Counted from the first letter of the stretch, positions 1 through 9,231 are shown. The stretch is 64,000 nucleotides of DNA from Leptospira noguchii serovar Panama str. CZ214 (GCF_000306255.2 NZ_AKWY02000016.1:1-64000); one strand, 5' to 3'. Numbers and translations are program-made. The notes: generated by a model from the letters alone, not told the origin.

Positions 1-96
1 TTTCCAGGTCGTTCAGAACATTTACGTACGTTGTATCTTTGTTTGCGCGCGCGTTTTAAATTGCGAAAACGCACGCAAGACGCAACTGAAAACATT
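1..96. other. Left edge: palindromes downstream of the late operon
   Basis: No gene is seen here. The stretch has an unusual GC-alternating run near 43-53, an inverted repeat GCGTTTT/AAAACGC (51-57 and 66-72, 8-nt spacer) and CTGAAA/TTTCAG (86-91 and 95-100), which overlaps the stop of the next gene. These lie at the downstream end of the minus-strand late operon, where a terminator or a phage end with transposase-binding sites would be expected. No T-run follows on the minus strand, so a simple rho-independent terminator is not supported. Confidence 0.35.
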
Positions 97-822
97 TCAG
101 CTCCAAGCTGTAGCTAAGTCCAAAAATTCTTCTAAAGAAGAGGATTGAATTCTGATTTCCAGTTCCCATTTTTTTGCATAGAGCATGCGTCCTACGTCGA
201 AAATATCCATTTCAATGGTATCGGCCAGTTCCGAAAGTTCTTCAACATTCATAGTATGAAATGTGTCGTTTGCGTCTCTCCACTCCGGAAGAATTTGAAT
301 TTTTTGCTTGGAGTAGATACTCAATGTTTTTTGAATATTCTCCAAATATTTTTTTCCGGAATCCCAAACCGAATTTCGACATTCGACTTTCCCCCGATAG
401 GATTCTAATTTTGAGTTAAAAATAAGACGGTTCTCCGCCAAAAGACCAGCTTTTCGTTCTTCCAAGTCGATCACCCAACCCGAGTTCGTATATTTCTGAT
501 ATGGTAAAAAGTTTCCGCTCGGATTTTTCAACGGTTCCCGTTCCGTTTCTTTTTCCAAATCAATTTCGTCTTCCCAATTTTGTAGAGTCCTTTCAAACAT
601 CGTCGTCTTGTTGTAAACTTTTTTCGGAACGAAATCTTGTGCGGTTTCATTTTCCACCTTGGCTCGAAATATATCTCCGATTTTCGGATTATAATGCAAG
701 GCATGAATGACTTCATGGGCATTTGGGTCGAAATCGTTCCATGCGTCTTTACCCGCCAATGAATTCGGGTCGGTATTAATCCAAATTACGTTTTTAGAAT
801 GTTTATCGATAATATAATTCAT
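97..822 (-). CDS. Tail fibre assembly-like protein (DUF4376-like C-terminus)
   Basis: 241 aa. The C-terminal third (about residues 175-240) has the pattern W-R-D-A-N-x-T-F-H followed by an amphipathic helix and a second helix rich in W/E/R, which resembles the DUF4376 domain found beside phage tail fibres. The N-terminal part is unrecognised. It is the last gene of the minus-strand late operon, and its ATG overlaps the stop of the tail-collar fibre gene by one base (TAATG). That position is usual for a fibre chaperone. Function is inferred from position and a weak domain resemblance. Confidence 0.55.
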   Translation of the reverse strand: MNYIIDKHSKNVIWINTDPNSLAGKDAWNDFDPNAHEVIHALHYNPKIGDIFRAKVENETAQDFVPKKVYNKTTMFERTLQNWEDEIDLEKETEREPLKNPSGNFLPYQKYTNSGWVIDLEERKAGLLAENRLIFNSKLESYRGKVECRNSVWDSGKKYLENIQKTLSIYSKQKIQILPEWRDANDTFHTMNVEELSELADTIEMDIFDVGRMLYAKKWELEIRIQSSSLEEFLDLATAWS

Positions 823-1691
823 TATGCTACCCTCACTTTGTATTTTACTGCTACATATGCTGGAGTATTTTCATTCCCCCGGCGTGGCGTCCCGTTGACC
901 CCGTCGGTCATTGGTTCTAATATAACTAAATTTGTATTGCCTGCGTTTGTCCCGCCTCCGGCTAACCAATATCCCCCGACTCCTCCAATAATTCCCATTG
1001 GATTGTTATAGGAAAAATTGTGACGGTGGTCCTGCATCGCATCCTGTCCCGCATACCCAACCGGTCCACCGTCATAATTTCCGCCCGCAGCCTTTGCTCT
1101 CGTCCCATGAACTCCTGCACCTCTCACGAATATACCGCGTCGATCAGGAACATTAAACGTCGTTGAACCGTCCCCAAAGCCATATTCCAAATTCGTAATC
1201 ATATCCCCAGTTTGAGAAGACGTAAGATCGAGTATGGAACCAGTCACCATTACAGAAATCTGAAAGTCATTTGTCGTCGGATTTCGTACATAATAATTCA
1301 CTAATGCAGTGATTCCTCCTCCAGTAAAGGCAAACTTTACAAGCTGACCTTCCGTGAAGCCGTGAGCATTTACAGTGATTCGATCCGTTGCTGGAACGAT
1401 TCCAGTTACCGTTTTATGAACCAAGTTCCAAAGGGTTGAAAAAGTAGTTCTTGGAATAGATTGTCCATTCGCATCTTTGAATATAGATGTGGAAGCAATG
1501 TTTAGATTGTCTTCTATAACACTTCCCAGCGGAATCAACAAATTCAATATATTCATATCGGTTGCATCGGAGCGATCCTTTGCATACTGATCGTTCTCGT
1601 AGAGACGATCTAGTTCGTCGTCGATTAGGTCCCCGTCCGCTGGTGTATTTTTGGACCAAGTTCTTGTTTTTGTCGGATTAAAAACTGCCAT
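822..1691 (-). CDS. Phage tail fibre protein with tail-collar domain
   Basis: 289 aa. The middle and C-terminal part has the signature of the phage tail-collar family: GDGSTTFNVPDRRGIFVRG at about 171-189, then D-H-R-H-N at about 219-223, a glycine-rich stretch, and an ending N-T-P-A-Y-V-A-V-K-Y. This predicts a fibre-tip protein that contacts the host surface. The N-terminal 80 residues probably attach it to the baseplate. It lies between the baseplate genes and the probable fibre assembly gene. No reverse transcriptase or template repeat was seen nearby, so it does not appear to be a diversity-generating target. Confidence 0.82.
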   Translation of the reverse strand: MAVFNPTKTRTWSKNTPADGDLIDDELDRLYENDQYAKDRSDATDMNILNLLIPLGSVIEDNLNIASTSIFKDANGQSIPRTTFSTLWNLVHKTVTGIVPATDRITVNAHGFTEGQLVKFAFTGGGITALVNYYVRNPTTNDFQISVMVTGSILDLTSSQTGDMITNLEYGFGDGSTTFNVPDRRGIFVRGAGVHGTRAKAAGGNYDGGPVGYAGQDAMQDHRHNFSYNNPMGIIGGVGGYWLAGGGTNAGNTNLVILEPMTDGVNGTPRRGNENTPAYVAVKYKVRVA

Positions 1692-1695
1692 TTTT

Positions 1696-1974
1696 TTACT
1701 TTAACTCCTGTTCAAAAATTACAAATCGTTCATGCAATTTAAAAGGTTGTTCGATCTTAAAATAGGATCGAACTTGCTCTTTCATTTGTCTCAAATCCAT
1801 TTCCCGATAGAATTCAGACTCAAGTCCGTTTCCATTTTTTTGAAAACCTTTCTTCTCACAATATTGCAAGAGTTCAGAATGATCCGAAAACACTGCAACC
1901 GGAATCATTTCGATTCTTGCTTTATCTTTCCCTGCAATTTCAATCATGGTCTCTCTGACAAGAATTTGAATCAT
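1696..1974 (-). CDS. Hypothetical phage tail-region protein
   Basis: 92 aa, not recognised. It overlaps the end of the upstream baseplate gene in an ATGA arrangement and is followed after a few bases by the fibre gene, so it is co-translated within the tail operon. The sequence is a plain small alpha/beta-type protein with two cysteine-free halves, with no signal peptide or membrane segment. It may be a small baseplate or fibre-attachment component, but nothing in the residues proves this. Confidence 0.6.
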   Translation of the reverse strand: MIQILVRETMIEIAGKDKARIEMIPVAVFSDHSELLQYCEKKGFQKNGNGLESEFYREMDLRQMKEQVRSYFKIEQPFKLHERFVIFEQELK

Positions 1975-2945
1975 TGGAATTCCTCATTTATTACGAAATC
2001 GTAAACTATTAGATTGTCTTTTGGTTTAGAAGGGAAGGTTTTAAGAAAAAGCAAATTGCCGTCTTCTTCAAAAAGTGCAAGTTCGTTGATACTTTGCCCA
2101 ATCAATTCGGATTGCTTGATTGTCGTTTTAAAACTTCTTGTCCCATCCGGATTGTTTTGAATCTCGGCGAGCTTTCTAAAAACTTCATTTTGCAAACCCG
2201 TATCCGAATCTTGAGGAGGTCGAGGAATTCCAGAAATTAATCCACCTGTTCCGAACGCGATTTCATACGGTTGAATTCCCACCTTGTCTCCGGAAAGAAT
2301 TGTGAAACCGTTTAGCGGCCACGTCCCGTCAAACATGGATGAACGAAGAGCAAAGCCATATAATTTTCCTGATAAGGTAGATGTTTCAAAGCGATAGTTT
2401 ATAATCGAACGAACCCCACCGGCGCGGATCTGTGCGATCGCCTTATTGAATTCTGGACTTACAACGACTGTATCGATTGAACCTGAAAATATGACTCGAA
2501 TCGTAGCCGGTCTTTTAGAACTTCCCGAAAGCGGATACTCTCCATTGAGTGTCAGAGAACCGTCCAAGAACATTGGGACACCTGAATAACAAAGCTCTTG
2601 AATTTCGTATAACGTTCCAGTTCCCGCAAGAATCTGAGAACCGATTTCGTTCATCGAATAGATGTCACCCTTTGATTTCTGCTTTTGTCTCGCTATGGAA
2701 AGGAAAATGCGATAACGAAAATCATCCATTCCGTTCCGAGGCTGTTTGAGATTTTTACCAATCAGGTCGAGAATCGCTCCGTTTTGAATTCTATAATCCG
2801 AAACACCTCTGATTGATTCGAGTGTTGTTCGAACTTCGTTTAACAATTCAAGATCCGCTTTCCATTTCCTACCGATTTCAGAATCAGGATCACGGTTAAA
2901 GAGAGACGTAGGATATTTTTGCAGAATCGCATCAATGCTTTTCAT
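1971..2945 (-). CDS. Baseplate wedge protein, DUF2612/Mu gp48-like
   Basis: 324 aa. The first 110 residues fit the pattern of DUF2612/gp48-type baseplate proteins: a helix that measures a series of segments, then G-A-I-L-D-L-I-G-K-N-L-K-Q-P-R and D-D-F-R-Y-R-I-F-L. The remainder is beta-rich and probably carries fibre-anchoring domains. It sits directly after the baseplate J gene (4-nt ATGA overlap), which is the order seen in Mu-like and other contractile tails (gp46, gp47, gp48). The extended C-terminus compared with plain gp48 suggests an added domain. Confidence 0.68.
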   Translation of the reverse strand: MKSIDAILQKYPTSLFNRDPDSEIGRKWKADLELLNEVRTTLESIRGVSDYRIQNGAILDLIGKNLKQPRNGMDDFRYRIFLSIARQKQKSKGDIYSMNEIGSQILAGTGTLYEIQELCYSGVPMFLDGSLTLNGEYPLSGSSKRPATIRVIFSGSIDTVVVSPEFNKAIAQIRAGGVRSIINYRFETSTLSGKLYGFALRSSMFDGTWPLNGFTILSGDKVGIQPYEIAFGTGGLISGIPRPPQDSDTGLQNEVFRKLAEIQNNPDGTRSFKTTIKQSELIGQSINELALFEEDGNLLFLKTFPSKPKDNLIVYDFVINEEFQ

Positions 2946-4156
2946 AGAAAGTTTACCTGAATGTTTGCGGTAACAAGTTTTGCTCTTTGTCGACTGCTAA
3001 TAACAAGTTCATCTAACGTCGCAGGAGCAGACAGACCGACTCTAACTGCCATAGATTTGATTCCATGAACTTTAACGGAATCGTATTCGGACAGACCGCT
3101 TTGTGCGGCGATCAGTTTCCATGCGAAAACATCTTCGCCGGTTCCGTCACCTTTGTAAGAAGTGGAAATCGGACCGATCGCATCAACGCCACCGAGCACC
3201 TTGATACAATTTGTTTTTACGATTGTCTCGGAACCGGTTTCCCAAAGAGTCAGGTCTCGCAGAATATCGATTTTCACGAAGATAGGAACGTCAGTTGGTC
3301 GATTGAAATAATAGGTGCGCGCAACTCCCTTGTTATCAATGAGAGTTGTTGAATTCGATCCCAACGACTCGATACCACCCGGCCAGTTTTTCAGAAAACA
3401 ATCTCCGATTTCCGTAGGAGTTCCACCTTCAATGACTGCTTCCATAGAGTGAGGATTTCGGCCTTCAACGTCTACGAAATCAGTAACGTTTTCGTAAACT
3501 TTTGCGGACAAAACCGATTCAATATTATTTAATGCGCCTTGAACGTTTGCAGCCGAACTTCCGCCGTTGATTCCGGAATCAATAAATCGATTTAGATATT
3601 CTGAATCTGTTTCGATCACTCTGCCACCTCTTGCAGGTTCTGGATTTGTTACAGAGTCGATTCCGGTAAGAGCCGTATTGATCGTCGTGATCAAATTTGC
3701 ACTTACGTTACCCGAGATACCATATTCAATATTGAGAGCTTGTGCGTTGAGTAAAACGCTTCCTCCGGAGACAGTTCCGGATTCGATCGTAATAAACTGG
3801 ATTCCACTACCAGTTTGACAAATTGTTCCTATATTCACAAACGAACCGTTTACGCCGGAAAAACGCAAACCTACGATTGCCCGTTTGGCTGGTTGCCGTT
3901 CGGAACCGAGAGGATTCAAAACTCGATCCAACGAAACGCCGGTTGCGGTATGAGCGAAGTTGGAATAGAAAATATCTTCCGCAAGCTTATGAATTTCGTC
4001 TAACTCATCCGCGAGGACTCTCATGCGGATTCCGTCCTCGCTTAAAATTGAGAGGTCGATGTCAGATCCAAGCCCAGTCCGATACTTAGCTTCCAGATCG
4101 GAGATGATTTCGTCCCTCGTTTTGCGTATGAATCCCTGTGAAGTAACTCCGGACAT
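2942..4156 (-). CDS. Baseplate J-like protein (Mu gp47 type)
   Basis: 404 aa. N-terminal helices followed by a central beta-rich part and the sequence P-A-R-G-G-R-V-I-E-T-D-S-E-Y-L-N-R (about 179-195) match the baseplate J / gp47 family, which forms the wedge of contractile tail baseplates. Neighbours agree: the gp46-like protein is upstream (abutting) and the gp48-like protein downstream (4-nt overlap). Length is normal for the family. Confidence 0.82.
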   Translation of the reverse strand: MSGVTSQGFIRKTRDEIISDLEAKYRTGLGSDIDLSILSEDGIRMRVLADELDEIHKLAEDIFYSNFAHTATGVSLDRVLNPLGSERQPAKRAIVGLRFSGVNGSFVNIGTICQTGSGIQFITIESGTVSGGSVLLNAQALNIEYGISGNVSANLITTINTALTGIDSVTNPEPARGGRVIETDSEYLNRFIDSGINGGSSAANVQGALNNIESVLSAKVYENVTDFVDVEGRNPHSMEAVIEGGTPTEIGDCFLKNWPGGIESLGSNSTTLIDNKGVARTYYFNRPTDVPIFVKIDILRDLTLWETGSETIVKTNCIKVLGGVDAIGPISTSYKGDGTGEDVFAWKLIAAQSGLSEYDSVKVHGIKSMAVRVGLSAPATLDELVISSRQRAKLVTANIQVNFL

Positions 4157-4500
4157 TATACTGCTCCCGTAACTAAGCCGTAAACTGTAATTGCAGAAAA
4201 ATGAATATTCAGATTCCTGCTATCACTTGGCTCTTCTACGATTTCGATGTTTTCAACTGAAACGGTTTCAGGATCCCTTTGTAAAATTTTTTGTATTTCG
4301 AAGAGGACTCTATCCTTTGGAACTTTTTTTGAGAAAATTGTATTCCAGTCGACGCCCTTCAATGGTTCGTAAACAGATTCTCCGAGGCACAGTCGTATTG
4401 AATGCCTGATACGTTGTGAATAGTATTCCAAACCTTCGATTACAACCAGCTTTCCGTTGATGCGAACGATGTCGTTGTTCTCAACCATCAAGCCCTTCAT
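4156..4500 (-). CDS. Baseplate wedge protein, gp25/gp46-like
   Basis: 114 aa. The pattern I-x-x-R-L-x-x-x-x-G-E near residues 34-42, followed by G-V-D-W and a helix plus beta strands, resembles the gpW/gp25 (Mu gp46) baseplate wedge family. It lies between the spike protein and the J-like protein with overlapping starts and stops. Assignment rests on position plus a moderate motif match. Confidence 0.68.
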   Translation of the reverse strand: MKGLMVENNDIVRINGKLVVIEGLEYYSQRIRHSIRLCLGESVYEPLKGVDWNTIFSKKVPKDRVLFEIQKILQRDPETVSVENIEIVEEPSDSRNLNIHFSAITVYGLVTGAV

Positions 4501-5183
4501 CCGATCTTCACCTTGTGAGAAATAATCTGATCGACTTCCGCTTTACGCGCGGTCAATGCTGCAACGATCACAGGCGATAGGCCCGCCGGAGAACCAGGAA
4601 CCGTATTCGTTGTAAATGCAGACGCGTTGTTTATAAAGACATCCAGAATCATTTTAAGAAATTGTGATAGAGTTTCACCCAATACGGCTGACTCTGAAAG
4701 ATCGATAAGCCCACCTCGAATTTTGATCGTATCGTCATCCAATTGAATTAAAGATTGACCTTGTTTGTGTCCGATTAGTAATCCTGGAAGATTTGCTGTG
4801 AATGCCGGAGCGTCAAGATCTCCTTTGAATCCGGATTGCACACAGGCGCTTTGAAGATCGAATAAAGACTCAGAAGCTACTGTTGAGATTCCACGAATTG
4901 CGTCTGACGTATCATGCGTCGAGAACGAAACCCAAACTTTATCCCCACGTTTGTAGTCTGGCTTGATAAAGAAATCACCCGCCCAAAGAGTTCCGACTCT
5001 AATATTCGAGAGAACCGGAAAGTCGATCTCTTCCCCTTGTCCATTGATCTGTTTAAAAAGAAGTTTTACGTTAGCCGTCATCAACGAAGGATTAAACGAT
5101 TCGATCGTTCCAGGAAGTCCAACCTGAACGTTTGCGAGTTGCTTTTTGATCGCTTTGAGAATCACGTCGTCCAGAGTGATCAT
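4497..5183 (-). CDS. Baseplate spike/assembly protein (gp138/gpV/Mu gp45-like)
   Basis: 228 aa. The N-terminal 100 residues look like the Gp138/gpV oligosaccharide-binding fold of tail spike proteins: G-T-I-E-S-F-N-P-x-x-x-T-A-N-V near 25-39 and R-G-D-K-V-W-V-S-F-S near 79-88. The second half contains a predicted beta-prism-like stretch (residues 140-165) typical of spike tips. Its ATG overlaps the stop of the frameshifted hub gene (ATGA at 5180-5183), as expected for a hub-spike pair. Confidence 0.72.
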   Translation of the reverse strand: MITLDDVILKAIKKQLANVQVGLPGTIESFNPSLMTANVKLLFKQINGQGEEIDFPVLSNIRVGTLWAGDFFIKPDYKRGDKVWVSFSTHDTSDAIRGISTVASESLFDLQSACVQSGFKGDLDAPAFTANLPGLLIGHKQGQSLIQLDDDTIKIRGGLIDLSESAVLGETLSQFLKMILDVFINNASAFTTNTVPGSPAGLSPVIVAALTARKAEVDQIISHKVKIG

Positions 5184-5997
5184 AACGGAAGGACCTCAAG
5201 TTCGGTATAGTTCGTAGGTTGGAATGTAGAGAAGCGATGTTTTCCTTTTACGATTCTACATTCTCCATCTAAACTTCCGCCTTTGACTGCAATCACCTGA
5301 TTTAATTTGAGCTTGTGACGGAAAAGGCTTGTAACCTTCCAGGTTTTTTGATTTTTCTCAGGAACTCCAATAAGCCCGGAAGATTGTCTAAGAAGATCGT
5401 GCTTGGTTTAGAAGGAGGATCGAGCGGGGAGATGTGTAAAAGTCCGTCTTGCATCCAGTATTGAGATTTTGTTAGCTCACAGAAACTTTTAACGCATTCT
5501 CCTAAAGACTTTGTTGCGCTAAAATTGATTACTTTATCTTCTCCTAATGTTATAGATCCAGGTTTGATGTTGCCTTGAGTTAGAATATCGAGTATGACAG
5601 TTTGTGCAGGAAGGTTACTATACGTTTTCATAATATAGAAACTATTCCAGGAACCGGCATTTGATGAGATAGTGAATTCTAAAATCTTATTCGGCCCCTC
5701 CTGTTTCATTTTGGGAAGAATAACTTCCCCGCTCACGACCAAACCGTTTTCATCTTTATACCCTGCGCTTAACATCGCAGTGGGATATAGGAATTCTTTT
5801 CCCCTGGCTTTTGCTCCTATCATTTCCATCGTGTCGTCGTTGACATTATAGATTAAAACTTTCGTTATATTCAGCTTCTCTAAATCAGACTCGAATTCGA
5901 TGTCAAACGGAGGATAGGTGAACTCTTTTCCGAGACCTGTCTTCGGAAGAATTTCCAAAGAAACAACACGGCCGTAAAGTTTCGGATTTCCGATCAT
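5180..5997 (-). pseudogene. Baseplate hub protein (Mu gp44/gpP-like), frameshifted
   Basis: The reading frame from 5997 encodes a hub-like protein up to about D-P-P-S-K-P, then runs on out of frame to a stop at 5302. From about 5407 the other minus-strand frame carries a coherent sequence, S-S-G-L-I-G-V-P-E-K and onward, ending in E-L-E-V-L-P-L with a TGA that overlaps the ATG of the spike gene. Joining the two gives about 272 aa, normal for a hub/tailspike-base protein. The junction lies near 5400-5410 and fits loss of one base. It could be a real mutation or a sequencing error. Confidence 0.7.
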
Positions 5998-6335
5998 ACC
6001 GTTTTCTCAATGATATAAATTTGAACCGTAGATCCGAGCGTGTCTCTGTTGACAGAGATTTCCACAAACTCATCTCGATACAGATCATCCAGATCTAAAG
6101 GGATGAGTTTGACATTGTTTGGAAACCCATCCACTACAAAGTGATTCAAGGAAATTCCGTAGACAAGCTTTGTTGAAAATAGAATATTACCTTCCGAGTC
6201 TCTTACAAGAACCGTAATAAAATCACCAACTGAATTGTAGTTGAACTCAAACTCATAATCCTTTCCTTCAATTTCACATTGATTTCGAATTGGAAAAGAG
6301 TTTGGTTTGAATTGTAAGTATTTAAACGTTGGCAT
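5994..6335 (-). CDS. Baseplate plug-like protein (DUF6983-like)
   Basis: 113 aa. It is rich in beta strands with N-terminal K-Y-L-Q-F, a central V-L-V-R-D-S-E-G-N-I-L, and a C-terminal D-D-L-Y-R-D-E segment. This resembles the small baseplate plug proteins of compact contractile phages, which sit between the hub and the Dit-like protein. It overlaps the hub gene start by 4 bases. The family call is from general pattern and gene order. Confidence 0.55.
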   Translation of the reverse strand: MPTFKYLQFKPNSFPIRNQCEIEGKDYEFEFNYNSVGDFITVLVRDSEGNILFSTKLVYGISLNHFVVDGFPNNVKLIPLDLDDLYRDEFVEISVNRDTLGSTVQIYIIEKTV

Positions 6336-6336
6336 A

Positions 6337-6987
6337 TTAAGATTTAACCTTAAAAGAATGATTTAACAATGGCTTTTGTTTTAGCAGGATTCTTTTACTT
6401 GGGTCTACGTTCACTTCTTTGATCGGCTGTTTCCCTCCTGATTTCACAGCATTCAAATTCCTGGTCTTTGCCTCTACAATTTGGACCGGATAAATCGATA
6501 AGGTTATACTAATATCATTTCCAATATCTTTAGATTCAGAAAACGTAATATCTCCGATTAAGAGATTTGGAATTTCATCGATAGATCTGCCTAAGTATCG
6601 CTTGTCTGGATCATCCGGCGGAACGTATCGAAAAAAAGACGGAAGCATCGATAGGATTTTAGTGAAAATCCCGCCGGTTGTATAACCAAGCATTGTTAGA
6701 AACGTTCCCTCCGTTTGCCAACGAATGAGCGTTTCTAATTTTTCGTCTACAGTCACTCGACGGAAAGAAAATATTGCGATAGAATTTGAAAGGATCGCAC
6801 TGAGTGAGATTCCTCTTTGACCTGGAATTACGTGATCCGTGACTGAGGTCTTTCCTTTCTCTTTTTCGATCGGGTGTCCGGTTATCTCGGCGGGATACGA
6901 ATGTTGTATCTCAAGAGACACATTGAGTTCGATTTCATCGTCGCCGTCTGTTAATGCGATTGTAGTTCGGGCTAAGGGGCTTTCCAT
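6337..6987 (-). CDS. Phage tail protein, Dit-like/baseplate ring
   Basis: 216 aa. The first 90 residues form a beta-rich unit with H-P-I-E-K-E-K and V-I-P-G-Q-R-G near 37-57, resembling the N-terminal domain of Dit-like baseplate proteins in Myo-type phages. It starts immediately at the stop of the tape measure gene, the usual place for the protein that joins tube and baseplate. No membrane or signal segment is visible. Function is inferred. Confidence 0.6.
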   Translation of the reverse strand: MESPLARTTIALTDGDDEIELNVSLEIQHSYPAEITGHPIEKEKGKTSVTDHVIPGQRGISLSAILSNSIAIFSFRRVTVDEKLETLIRWQTEGTFLTMLGYTTGGIFTKILSMLPSFFRYVPPDDPDKRYLGRSIDEIPNLLIGDITFSESKDIGNDISITLSIYPVQIVEAKTRNLNAVKSGGKQPIKEVNVDPSKRILLKQKPLLNHSFKVKS

Positions 6988-8888
6988 TATAACGCCTCCG
7001 GAGAGAGTCCAGCGGAAAGACCGAGTTTGATTGCGATTTTTTCCAGCTCTCTCTCTAAAAACTTTGCAAAGATCGTAGCGTTTTCCTGTGGTGAACCCGC
7101 TCCTAACGTAACATTTGCAATATTGACCGAGATTCCTCCGGAAGATTTGGATCTTCCAAGTGATCCTAAGTCCTTTACTGCAACCAAGTTGTCGTCCGGA
7201 TGTGTGTGAATCACCTTTCCGGATTTTGTAATGATTGCATCTTGAACACTTGTCGCGTTATCCGCTTTTCCAGGTGCTCCAAAATTGAAGATCCCGGAAG
7301 GTAAGATTCCAGAAAATGCTTCTTTGATTTTCGGGCCGATGCCTTTGAATAGGTTTTCGATAATTTCGGGAAGTGATTTAAACCACTCAACGATTTCATC
7401 AAAATAAAAATACAAAGTGCTAACCGGAAAGAGAGCCATGATCAAAAACTTTCCGTATTTTTTGGCGAGGTTGATTAAATAATCAAATGCTTGTCCAAAT
7501 ATTTTTTTAATATCAAAATCTTTGAATGGACCGAGAAAATCCCCTATGATCGATTCGCCTCCATCCATCCAAACAAGAAGGTCGTCTACAATCAAAACGA
7601 TTGCGGCGATAGTTGCCGCGACAGCCGCGCCGATTGCTATAAAAGGAAGCCAAGGGGCAATAGCCGCCCAACCAGCCACTGCCATTCCATACAGTGCAGG
7701 AATCATTCCGCCGGCAGTTGCGGAAGCTGCAACAACCATCTTCGCGGCAATGGCTACCAAAACTCCGGTAAACACCGAACCAAATATGACCAACGCTCCT
7801 TTTACTCGATTGAGTGCGTCCTCTCCAACAGTAAAATATTCTAATATACTAACGAACGTAGACAGAAACGGCTTCATTCCTTCAAGAAGGACTTTTCCAA
7901 ACAATGCCTTCAGGTCTCCCATCCTTTGATTGTAGGCTTGAAAGATTGCCGAGGCTGATTTTAGATGTGATCCATACGCATCTTGAAGCGCAGAATTTTC
8001 TTTGAGTGCGGTAGAGATCAGCCTTTCTCTGGCAAGACGTTTCGAGACTTCAGTCATTGCAGAGTTGTTGATCTGATTAAACTCTTTGGTATATGAAGAG
8101 AAAAGCACACCATTCTTTTTCAGAAAATCATCGGAGCCGGTTTGAATAGATTGATAGGCTTCATTCATTGAAGCGGAAAGTTCATTGCCAGCTACTTCCG
8201 CAACTTGCGAGAGCCCGGAAAGATTCTTGGAAATGAAATCAACGGACATCCCCGCTTTCATCGCGTCATTCGCAACTTGCGAAAGACCCCCTTCCGAGGC
8301 CAGACCTTTTGAATTCTGAATCGTTTGTGTGATCGCAGATTGTAGCTTTGGATATTGAGTGCCAGAAAGAGTCTGAAGAATTCCATTTTGTTTTTCTAAT
8401 GCAGTAGCCGCTTCGATCGATGCTGTAGCAAATGATCCAACGGCGAAAGCGATTCCGATTGCCGCAACTTGCTTGAGCATTCCGGAGAGGGAACCCGCAC
8501 TATTCGCCGTATCAGACATTTCCTGATTAAGCTTTTCGAGTTCTTTGTCTGTGAGTCCTGCAGCTTTTGCGGTTGCGATCAGTTCCGAATCCAGTTTTAA
8601 ATCTTCACGGGATTTTGAAATCAAACGCTCTATGTTTGATTCTGTAGTTTTAAACTTTTTGGCGAGTTCGGAAATTGCGGGATCAGCTTTTCCGGCAAGG
8701 CTGTCTCCAATGGATTCACCGAACTCTTTAAAAGCGGCGGCCTGGGAATCCGTGAACAAATCGAGAGAACCACCCAGATCAGAGAATTGTTTTTTTACAG
8801 TATTCAATTCTTCCTTATACTCTTTCAGGGCGTCTGTAGCATCACCTTGGTTTGTTTTAAGAGCTATCTTGAGTTCTCTGACTGCCAT
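6987..8888 (-). CDS. Tail tape measure protein
   Basis: 633 aa. Long helical N-terminus (about 1-135), a glycine/serine-rich region, then a strongly hydrophobic alanine-rich block with several possible membrane-spanning helices (about 360-440), and a C-terminal part with further hydrophobic helices. This is the usual build of a tape measure protein, which sets tail length and enters the host envelope. It follows the tail chaperone with its frameshift extension and precedes the baseplate genes, the conserved order. It is on the short side for a tape measure, so a fairly short tail is predicted. Confidence 0.82.
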   Translation of the reverse strand: MAVRELKIALKTNQGDATDALKEYKEELNTVKKQFSDLGGSLDLFTDSQAAAFKEFGESIGDSLAGKADPAISELAKKFKTTESNIERLISKSREDLKLDSELIATAKAAGLTDKELEKLNQEMSDTANSAGSLSGMLKQVAAIGIAFAVGSFATASIEAATALEKQNGILQTLSGTQYPKLQSAITQTIQNSKGLASEGGLSQVANDAMKAGMSVDFISKNLSGLSQVAEVAGNELSASMNEAYQSIQTGSDDFLKKNGVLFSSYTKEFNQINNSAMTEVSKRLARERLISTALKENSALQDAYGSHLKSASAIFQAYNQRMGDLKALFGKVLLEGMKPFLSTFVSILEYFTVGEDALNRVKGALVIFGSVFTGVLVAIAAKMVVAASATAGGMIPALYGMAVAGWAAIAPWLPFIAIGAAVAATIAAIVLIVDDLLVWMDGGESIIGDFLGPFKDFDIKKIFGQAFDYLINLAKKYGKFLIMALFPVSTLYFYFDEIVEWFKSLPEIIENLFKGIGPKIKEAFSGILPSGIFNFGAPGKADNATSVQDAIITKSGKVIHTHPDDNLVAVKDLGSLGRSKSSGGISVNIANVTLGAGSPQENATIFAKFLERELEKIAIKLGLSAGLSPEAL

Positions 8889-8937
8889 TTATTCTTACTT
8901 TTCCTTTATACATTCGAATTTTCTAATACGATTAAGA

Positions 8938-9231
8938 TCAGGCTCCTCTGATCAACTTCGCCAAAAACTTCAATTCCTCTGTCTTCTCTTCCGCTTCTCG
9001 TTTTTTCCTTCGATCCACAACCTCCATGATCTTCGCATATAGAATTGTAGGTGCGTCTTCGATCTCGCTTTGGCTAAACTGTGCTGCTCCCAAAATAAAC
9101 GGTTTCCAGATTTGTAATTCCCGATCGACTTCTTCGTCTATCCATTTTAACCATTCTTCGATCGAAGGGACCTCTTCAAAATTTGGGAACCGGTTATTCC
9201 AACTCCCACTTAAGAAATCGGTTAGCCATTC
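8938..9231 (-). CDS. Tail assembly chaperone extension reached by frameshift (GT-like)
   Basis: This open frame runs from just after a stop at about 9232 to a TGA at 8938-8940, and overlaps the 3' end of the chaperone gene in another frame. It has no ATG near its start. The translation is clearly protein-like (E-E-V-P-S-I-E-E-W-L-K-W, then a charged helical C-terminus). Position and arrangement match the G/GT tail chaperone pair of many tailed phages, where a fraction of ribosomes shift frame. Here a +1 or -2 shift within 9194-9231 would be needed. A decayed separate gene is the alternative. Confidence 0.6.
   Translation of the reverse strand, partial: EWLTDFLSGSWNNRFPNFEEVPSIEEWLKWIDEEVDRELQIWKPFILGAAQFSQSEIEDAPTILYAKIMEVVDRRKKREAEEKTEELKFLAKLIRGA

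Noticed and set aside
822..1691. Diversity-generating retroelement target in the tail-collar protein
   Set aside because: No reverse transcriptase, template repeat or accessory gene was found in the window.
7522..7929. Plus-strand alanine-rich ORF of 135 aa
   Set aside because: Antisense to the alanine-rich hydrophobic block of the tape measure protein, which explains its composition.
8545..9042. 165-aa plus-strand ORF opposite the tape measure gene
   Set aside because: Serine/phenylalanine-rich shadow of a real gene on the minus strand; no ribosome-binding site and no operon context.
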